The position numbers and the translations under genes are program-made. A stretch of DNA of 64,000 nucleotides from Glebionis coronaria (Eukaryota; Streptophyta; Magnoliopsida; Asterales; Asteraceae): the NCBI GenBank assembly GCA_025667525.1, contig JANFOE010002249.1, positions 1 through 64,000 of the forward strand, read 5' to 3'. A model generated the notes under the pieces. That model saw only the letters and a list, made by a program, of their open reading frames with translations. It had not been told where the DNA came from and ran no database searches. Below are positions 56,994 to 64,000 of the stretch, in pieces; position 1 is the first letter of the stretch; every line of letters starts with the position of its first letter.

Positions 56994-57240
56994 TGGCGAC
57001 GTGTCGCCAGGGATAGTTTCCCTTGCGACATGTCGCCAGGAAAGGTTTGGGAGAAACGACAAAAGAAATTAGGTACGTATATATGCGTTGAAAAGTAAAA
57101 TGTATCCCTGGCGACATGTCGCCAGGGAAACTTAGTCACAACCCTCCAAAAAGTTTCAATCACGCGCGTTGTTGGCTAAACGACAAAAGTAGATAGTATC
57201 CCTGGCGACATGTCGCCAGGGATTGTCGCTAGGGAAACTG
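56990..57240. repeat. Internal palindrome cluster, CACTA copy C
   Basis: Equivalent of 16313-16560, four palindromes near 56991, 57020, 57104 and 57198, plus a diverged one at 57817-57840. Confidence 0.72.
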
Positions 57241-57937
57241 TGGACCTTTATTGACTAGATCTGCTTTCACTTTTCTTATAACTCTTATCCAAAAGAACCC
57301 ACTTTCTCTTCTTCTTCGCTGCTTAACATCATCACCACCATCACCTCCACACCACAATCACCACCATCATTATCATCACCACCACCACTAGTCACACCAC
57401 CTCACCACCACACTTGCACACGTGCACCACTTCGCCACCACTTCGCCACCAATCCGCTGACTGCCACCACTCTGACGACTACCACCACTCCGACGAGTCC
57501 AATCTTTCCCACTTTTCTTCTTTTTCTAACATCCAATCTTTCCAGACTTTAAAAGGTTGTAATTTTAATTTTTGATTTTGATTTTATAATAAAAAAATTT
57601 GTTTATCTTATTATGATTGATAATTAAAATGGGTTTGTTTTATGTTATCGTAGCCCCGACTGCGGCCGGAGACGCAACCCCGACCACAGCCGAGACCACA
57701 GCCGACAACCACCACAGCCCGACGCCAACAACCCCGACCAAACCCGGCTAAGAAGTATGTTTTTTAAACTCTTATTCATAATACATATAATTATTTATTT
57801 ATTTATTCATTTAGGTTTCCCCGGCGACATGTCGTCGGGGTTTATAAACTAGTTAAATTTGGTTAAACGAAAATACAAACACTCCTTAACATTTTTAAAC
57901 GCACAACCAAACACTCCTTATGCTACCTTTTTTATGA
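57241..57937 (+). other. Leader region of transposase gene, CACTA copy C
   Basis: Same CA-rich and Thr/Pro/Ala-coding-like sequence as 16561-17257. The short frame after the acceptor at about 57653 opens with APTAAGDATP here. Confidence 0.4.
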
Positions 57938-58473
57938 GAATAAACTGATAAGCTTATCCGAATAATCTATTTTCAAACAGCTTATCCTGATAAGCTTATC
58001 AGGATAAGCTGTTTGAAAATAGCTTATCCTGATAATCTTATCAGGACAAGCTGTTTGAAAATAGCTTATCCTAATAAGTTAATCGGGACAAGCTGTTTGA
58101 AAACAGCTTATCCTGATAATCAGAATAAACTGTTTTTAAACAGCTTATCCTGATAAGCTTATCGGGACAAGCTGTTATCAAATAGCTTATTCTGATAAGA
58201 TTATCGGGATAAGCTGTTCTCAAACAGCTTATCCTGATAAGCTTATCAGATAAGCTGTTTGAAAACAGCTTATCCTGATAATCTTATCGGGACAAGCTAT
58301 TTGAAAACAGCTTATCCTAATAAGTTAATCGGGACAAGCTGTTTGAAAACAGCTTATCCTGATAATTAGAATAAGCTGTTTTTAAACAACTTATCCTGAT
58401 AAGCTTATCGGGACAAGCTGTTATCAAACAGCTTATTCTGATAAGATTATCGGGATAAGCTGTTTTCAAATAG
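57938..58473. repeat. Hairpin-forming array, CACTA copy C
   Basis: As 17258-17754 but about 40 bp longer: an additional AAGCTTATCAGGATAAGCTG block is present near 57990-58040. It ends at the same candidate splice acceptor (CAAATAG). Confidence 0.8.
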
Positions 58474-58812
58474 TTATACAACATGGGTACGCCATGGTGA
58501 ACCGGCTCCTCCTACACCTACACCTCCTCCACCACCACCGCCACCACTGCCAATAATAGATAACACAAGAGAACCTTTGATTAGTGACATGACATCGTTA
58601 CTTGATGATCTTACCTATATTCCTCCGGACTATATTCCTCCTCCACCTCCTCCTAACTCAAGTAACAGACCGACTCAAGCTAACGAGTTTGAAGAGTTAT
58701 ATCACAGTGCCAATGATCCGTTGTACCCTGGTTGTGTAGAAGCGACTCGATTAGACTTTATGGCAAAGTTTACACATTATAAGGCCAAAGGTAAAATCAC
58801 TGATACCATATT
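58474..58812 (+). pseudogene. TNP2-type transposase fragment, CACTA copy C
   Basis: Begins YTTWVRHGEP, then the Pro-rich linker and ANDPLYPGCVEATRLDFMAK, identical in frame to copy B. It is cut at KITDTIF by the LTR of the chromovirus. The remaining ~640 codons should lie on the far side of that element, outside the window. Confidence 0.82.
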
Positions 58813-61800
58813 TGTCACACCCCACCATGGCGGAACATGGGGCGCGACGTATGGATATCATCACAACATGGCGTGTCTATAGAGACAACTATATGAAATA
58901 AGAAATGTCATAAAAATGGTGACACGAAGGTCATGACAATATCTCAACAAAATGCAAGGGGTCTAGGTAAGTAAGTAACAGTCCTACTTCTTACCTAAGA
59001 CAACAAATAACATACCAACAAACAAATGTGTGCCACGGTATCACTTATTAAAAGAACAATCAAATAAAACTAAGAAGGAAACGGGGATTCTCCTTCTATA
59101 TGCAATCCTATGCTTCTCCCATCCTAGCCACTTATTTTCTCATGCTTAACCATAGTATCACCTGAAAGAGACACTAAAACACGTCAACATAAAGTTGGTG
59201 AGAGTCATAGGTTTAGACTCCAACGCTAAATCAGTTACAAGCTGTGAATAACAATCATCAACAAAAGAACATATGGACAATGTGTTACAATTATGTATTA
59301 ACAACTATCAATCAAGACCAATCATACCAAACCAATCCAAGGCTCCTACCTTGTCAAACAACATCATGGTACCTTAGATGATCACCCTATGTACCTATCC
59401 CAAGGCCACTACCTTGGCAAACCACAAGGCCACTACCTTGTCAAACCACAATAACAAATCAAAAATCGCATAGCAGTTAATCACATAAGTGTACACACAA
59501 GTCCATCACAACCATAAAACATTCACAGCAACAATTTAGAAACAACTCAACACAGTGTCTCTTCCATCCCATCTGGAAGTCAAAAACAAAAATAAACATG
59601 GGACTATGAACACTCACCTGACAGCTCCTTCACACGTCCTTGCACTAGCAACAAGCTAACAAACCAAAAACACGAAATCAATAAACGAACCAATCACTAA
59701 GATGGCTCATTAACCTATGATGGACATCTAGCATATTCTCACATATATACCTCATTAATAAGCTCTAATTACCCCAATACCCTTCCTTAACAAGTCCTTA
59801 ACTTGGTTAAGTTTAATAACTAACCCGTTCGTATTTTACCCAAAACAGTCCCAGTTTTAGGTCTCAAAACTTTAGGTCAAACGCCCACTTAAACCTACCC
59901 ATGGTTTCTGTAAAAGGAATATTCATACCCTTACATATGTTGGCTAACACCTCCCACTTGCCCTAACCTTAAAGCTACTGTTAAGGCCCCGATATATATA
60001 TATCTACTTTTGTCATTCCAGATTTCCTGATTTTAAACGTACTAAAAGTTTGTTACCATTAAGGGGTCTTACCCTAAACCACCACCTTAGCTCAAGTGCA
60101 GATATTAACTACAATATATAAACCATCTCTCACGTTTGTGAGAAGATCCCAATGCAACCCTAACACTCTGTTCTCAAGTTTTTTTTGAAAGGAATGGAAG
60201 AGGATGGGAAAGGAAATCATAATTTTTTTGTGTTCTTAAGTTTTTTTGAAGAAGGGAAAGAATAGGACGGGAAAAGGAGAGGAAGGGAAGGGATAGCCTT
60301 TTATGTGTATTATGGATCTGCCCATTTTTGGGATGATTAGGAAGGGAACAAGTAATTAACATCATAAGATTTTAATAATTTACCTTTATACCCTCATTTT
60401 TATACCTACTCCATCATTTTAACCTGGTTCTCAAAATCACAGCATGATAACTACTACGTAGCACTTTTCCCGCATTATCAGAAACTCAAAGGCCATCAAT
60501 GGTTGTGTTTGTTAATTGTGCCTCATACCTTATATACTCTTCTGTTATGTTATGCTAGTAATAATATAAGGATAATTACTTTCTAATTTATATGCTTTTA
60601 ACACTTTTGAAACCACTTCCAAACGATTGTTTACACATATTCTTTTAATACATTGATGACCATTTATGTTTATTACTTTAACAAAGGTTATTCGTCATGA
60701 AAAGGATGTCAAATATAGGCCTCATGTATTGATTTTGTCCTTGTTTTCAAAGTCTGTGTTAGTCCATTTATTTCTAAGGTGACTTATGAAATATATTGAA
60801 ATCATTTTTCAATTCTTATTCTAACGATTTTAGATCGGATTTTTTTACAGATAGTCATTATAATGCATAAAACATGTTAGAATCATATGCTGTAAGATAG
60901 TAATAGTGTTATTTTGAGGGTATTTTAGTAATTACGTTATCTTTCTTTTCCTTTCTTCCTTATCTAAAAACATAAACTCAAAAACATGAATTAGTATACT
61001 TGCTTTCTTCCTAATATGATCCCTTCCCTTCCCATTCCCAACATATCCTCTTCTGTTCCTTTAAAAAAGAACTTGAGAACAGAGCGTAAGTGCCCCAAAC
61101 AATCCAAAACTTAAAAAGAAAACAGGCTGAATTCAAAACTGTTTTGACCTCCGACTGTTGTAACCTGTTTTTGACCCACTTCCCGACCTCCAATTTAGTT
61201 CTCGTTTCTTGCATTGGAAAGCCACTTCAAATAGCTTTCCAGGGGTACTTGGATCGTTTAATAAGAGTTTATAGAACTCCCGATATGATCAAAACAATTG
61301 ACTCAAAATCTGCCCAACTTTTAAAAACGGGTTTTAAACAAATTGAACTAATTAATTACCCATAACCCCATCTAATACAAGCCCTAGATTATATGATCAT
61401 CATAATATGATTATAACATCATTAATTACAGATTTTATATATACCCTAACCCTAATCCATCATAAGAATGATTAATTTAATCATAAAAATAATTAAATCA
61501 AAAAGGATTAAGAAGGTTTACCTTTAATTAAATGGAGAATGAAAAAAAAATACAGAAAACCCTAAAAACTCTCTTATGCCGTCGACTGAATGTTCCAGGA
61601 GAAAAAAAAATATGATTTGTTTTGGTGTAAGGGTTCCTTATATAACCAAAAGTCCTAGCCCAACCCAAACACTACTTACCTTAAATTCCTTTTTCCTTTT
61701 TTTTGATTAGGCCGGCCTAATAACCGCCTATATATATATTTATATTTTTTTTCTTTTTTTTATTGTTAAATTATATGTTACTAACATTACCTTAATTTGT

Positions 61801-62289
61801 CTTAATTTATTACAGCTCCTAAAGTTTCCAAAACCCCAAAACCGTAAAACTAGTCAATTTTACGCGTTTTATCGTAAAAGACGTAAAATATACACTTTTA
61901 AAAAAAATCTCAAATTTTTAAATAAACTTTATAACTATGTCCTAAATGACTTAAAACCATCCCGAAAAATATCCATATGGCTAATTACCTTATCCGAGAC
62001 CTCTAAATGCTAAACCGTAAATCCTAAAAAAATACACTATTACTATATTACTTATACGTATACGTAACCACCAAAATACCACCATTTCATTTCATAGTCA
62101 CCAATTGTGATCTCATGAACATGAATTAACCGTACCTCGATTTACTTATGAGTACTCTATACTCATAAACAATAACCACACCAACCTCATTCACACAACA
62201 TAAACACGTAAGCACAAAATCAAGTAGTCACACATAAAATAACCTAAAAGTAAGACCAAGTGACGAACCTCAAAACCACGGTTGTCACA
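58813..62289 (-). repeat. 3.48-kb LTR of the chromovirus
   Basis: Non-coding throughout. On the minus strand a TATA-like GGTTATATAAGG lies at about 61636-61647, so U3 is about 650 bp and the R-U5 part unusually long. The GGCCACTACCTTGKCAAACC-type short direct repeats occur around 59403-59450. No gene or nested element is recognised inside, though a length near 3.5 kb leaves room for an unrecognised insertion. Confidence 0.75.
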
Positions 62290-62323
62290 TCACTCCCTCC
62301 TAATAGAAATCTCGTCCCGAGAT

Positions 62324-64000
62324 TTACTCCTTAGGATCGTCATTAACGAACAGCTGAGGATACTTACTCCTCATAAACTCTTCCCGTTCCCACGTGAACT
62401 CCGGTCCACGTTTAGAATTCCACCTAACCTTAACTAACGGTATCTTACTTCTTTTCAAGGTTTTAACTTCACGGTCCATAATCTCTATCGGCTCTTCAAT
62501 AAAACGAAGGCTCGCATCTATACTAATATCGTCCACCGACACTTGCAAGTCAGTTCTTGCTAAGCATTTCCTCAAGTTTGAGACATGAAACACGTCATGT
62601 ACACTACTTAACTCTTCCGGTAATCTCAACATGTATGCCACTAGCCCAATCCTTTCAAGGATTTCAAATGGCCCCACAAATCTAGGTGCTAACTTCCCTT
62701 TCTTCCCGAACCGCATCACCCCTTTCCATGGTGAAACCTTTAGCATCACCTTGTCCCCAACCCCAAATTCCAACGGCTTACGCCTCTTGTCCGCATAGCT
62801 CTTTTGTCGATCTCTAGCCGCCTTTAATTTTTCCTTAAGCACGGTAATTGCGTCCGTAGTCTCCTGTACCATCTCCGGTCCAATTAGTTGGCTACTTCCT
62901 ACTTCAGCCCATAACAGCGGTGACCTACACTTCCTACCATAGAGTGCCTCAAACGGTGCACACTCTATACTAGCATGGTAGCTATTATTGTACGAGAATT
63001 CTGCCAACGCCAGATGATTCTCCCAACTTCCTCCAAAATCTATCACACATGCTCTTAACATGTCCTCCAGTGTTTGTATAGTCCTCTCACTCTGTCCATC
63101 CGTCTGCGGATGATAAGCTGTGCTCATATCCAGCCTCGTACCCAAAGCCTTCTACAATAGTCCCCAAAATCTAGACGTAAACCTGCTATCTCTATCTGAT
63201 ATGATCGACACCGGTATTCCATGTTTTGCCACCACATGTTCCAAGTATTTCTTGGCAAACCTTTCCATCTTATCATCATCCTTCATTGCCACAAAATGGG
63301 CAGACTTAGTCAGTCTGTCCACTATTACCCAAATCATATCATTTCCACTGTTAGACCTTGGCAGTTTTGTAATGAAGTCCATGGCAATATTCTCCCACTT
63401 CCATTTAGGAACCTCTGGTTGTTGCAGTAATCCTGACGGTCTTTGATGTTCAGCCTTCACCTTGGAGCAAGTCAAACATTCACTAACGTACAAAGCTACA
63501 TCCTTCTTCATTCCTGGCCACCAATACATATCTCTTATGTCTCGATACATCTTATCAGCTCCTGGGTGTATCGAATACCTCGACGTATGAGCTTCATCCA
63601 ATATCACCTTCCTTGTATCGCCAAACAACGGAACCCAGATTCTATCCAAGTAATACTTGCAACCATCTCCTCTTTCTTCCATGTACTGATCCATAGTATG
63701 TAGATTTTCTTCAACCAGCCTTTCTTCCTTTACGGCCTCTATTTGTGCTGCCCGAATTCTATCCTTAAGAGTTGTCTGAATTGTTATGCTCATTGCCCTT
63801 ACTCTCTTTGGTTTTAGCCTCTCCTTCCTACTTAGCGCATCTGCCACCACATTGGCCTTCCCAGGGTGATACTTAATCTCACAGTCATAATCACAAAATA
63901 ACTCCAACCATCGTCTCTGCCTCATGTTCAAATCTTTCTGATCAAAGATGTGCTGCAAAATTTTGTGGTCCGTAAAGATCACACTTTTCGTCCCATACAA
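62324..64000 (-). pseudogene. Chromovirus pol: RNase H end, integrase, chromodomain
   Basis: One frame of 559 codons with a single TAG at 63152-63154 where Gln is expected ([17 protein letters not shown]), consistent with a C-to-T change. In order: the end of RNase H/connection (VIFTDHKILQHIFDQKDL, YHPGKANVVADALSRKE), the integrase HHCC finger (HTSRYSIHPG, CLTCSKVKAEH), the catalytic core with MDFITKLP, IISDRDSRF and [14 protein letters not shown] (DDE), the GPF/Y-type segment ([15 protein letters not shown]) and a chromodomain-like tail ([20 protein letters not shown]). Reverse transcriptase, protease and gag would be beyond 64000. Confidence 0.88.

Larger units (their letters stand above)
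51796..58812 (+). mobile_element. CACTA element copy C, left half, interrupted
   Basis: Starts CACTACAACAAAA after CGA (51793-51795) and follows copy B base by base up to GATACCATATT in the transposase exon (58812; copy B position 18093), where the chromovirus LTR begins. The flanking DNA is the same as copy B, so the element was duplicated with the module rather than inserted twice. It is 7,017 bp here versus 7,522 bp in copy B, mainly because its satellite is 536 bp shorter. The right half should lie beyond the window. Confidence 0.92.
58813..64000 (-). mobile_element. Ty3/gypsy chromovirus (Tekay-like), 3' part
   Basis: Minus orientation. The 3' LTR is 58813-62289; the polypurine tract AGGAGGGAGTGA lies to its right; pol follows and runs off the window. 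The LTR has TGTGACAACC ... GGTGTGACA ends. The element is inserted in the CACTA copy C transposase exon after CCATATT. The C-terminal [16 protein letters not shown] chromodomain-type tail and very long LTR fit the Tekay/Del lineage. The other LTR and target duplication are outside the window. Confidence 0.88.

Overview
The window is transposon-rich nuclear DNA of a flowering plant. It is AT-rich, has spliced genes with GT/AG introns, and carries plant-type CACTA, Ty1/copia, Ty3/gypsy, PIF/Harbinger and probable hAT sequences. The zinc-knuckle ORF of the non-autonomous LTR element at 34421-41390 (repeated NPLFD and NEDECFDPGDD blocks) resembles proteins I associate with Asteraceae, especially Anthemideae. 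That placement is an inference and cannot be proved here.

The backbone is a low-copy module present three times: glyoxalase I (GLX1) fragments, then a two-exon F-box/LRR gene on the minus strand, then a divergently oriented EFL1 (elongation factor-like GTPase 1) pseudogene. Copy A is at 1-7992. Its F-box gene is joined directly to a 5'-truncated EFL1 copy through a short microhomology, and a small copia deletion derivative sits in EFL1. Copy B is at about 7993-25940. A complete 13.7-kb CACTA element (10572-24313, target duplication CGA, CACTAC...GTAGTG ends) separates F-box 2 from EFL1-2. Copy C is at about 49665-58812. F-box 3 is intact and a second CACTA copy begins at the same flanking sequence, but it is cut inside its transposase exon by a Tekay-like chromovirus that runs out of the window.

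Between copies B and C lie two tandemly related GLX1-derived pseudogene units (26270-27421 and 30240-31552), a gypsy-type LTR fragment, a PIF/Harbinger transposase relic on the minus strand, and a nested retrotransposon block at 31605-48344. In that block an old copia element received a LARD/Athila-like element (34421-41390) and later a gag-deleted copia element (43407-48011). LTR divergence counted by eye (about 2.4, 1.8 and 1.1 percent) fits the nesting order.

The CACTA element is the most unusual object. It carries a TNP2-type transposase gene, a second Ptta/En/Spm-type gene, and an antisense GRF-zinc-finger gene whose upstream region contains a 14-bp tandem array with three exact E2F-type motifs. 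It also holds near-perfect 24-30-bp palindromes at both ends and internally, a 41-bp satellite with a 13-monomer (about 535 bp) higher-order repeat, and two hairpin-forming arrays inside introns. The satellite arrays of the two CACTA copies differ in length by almost exactly one higher-order unit. The only genes that look intact apart from transposon ORFs are the F-box genes at 2579-3782 and 50264-51472.
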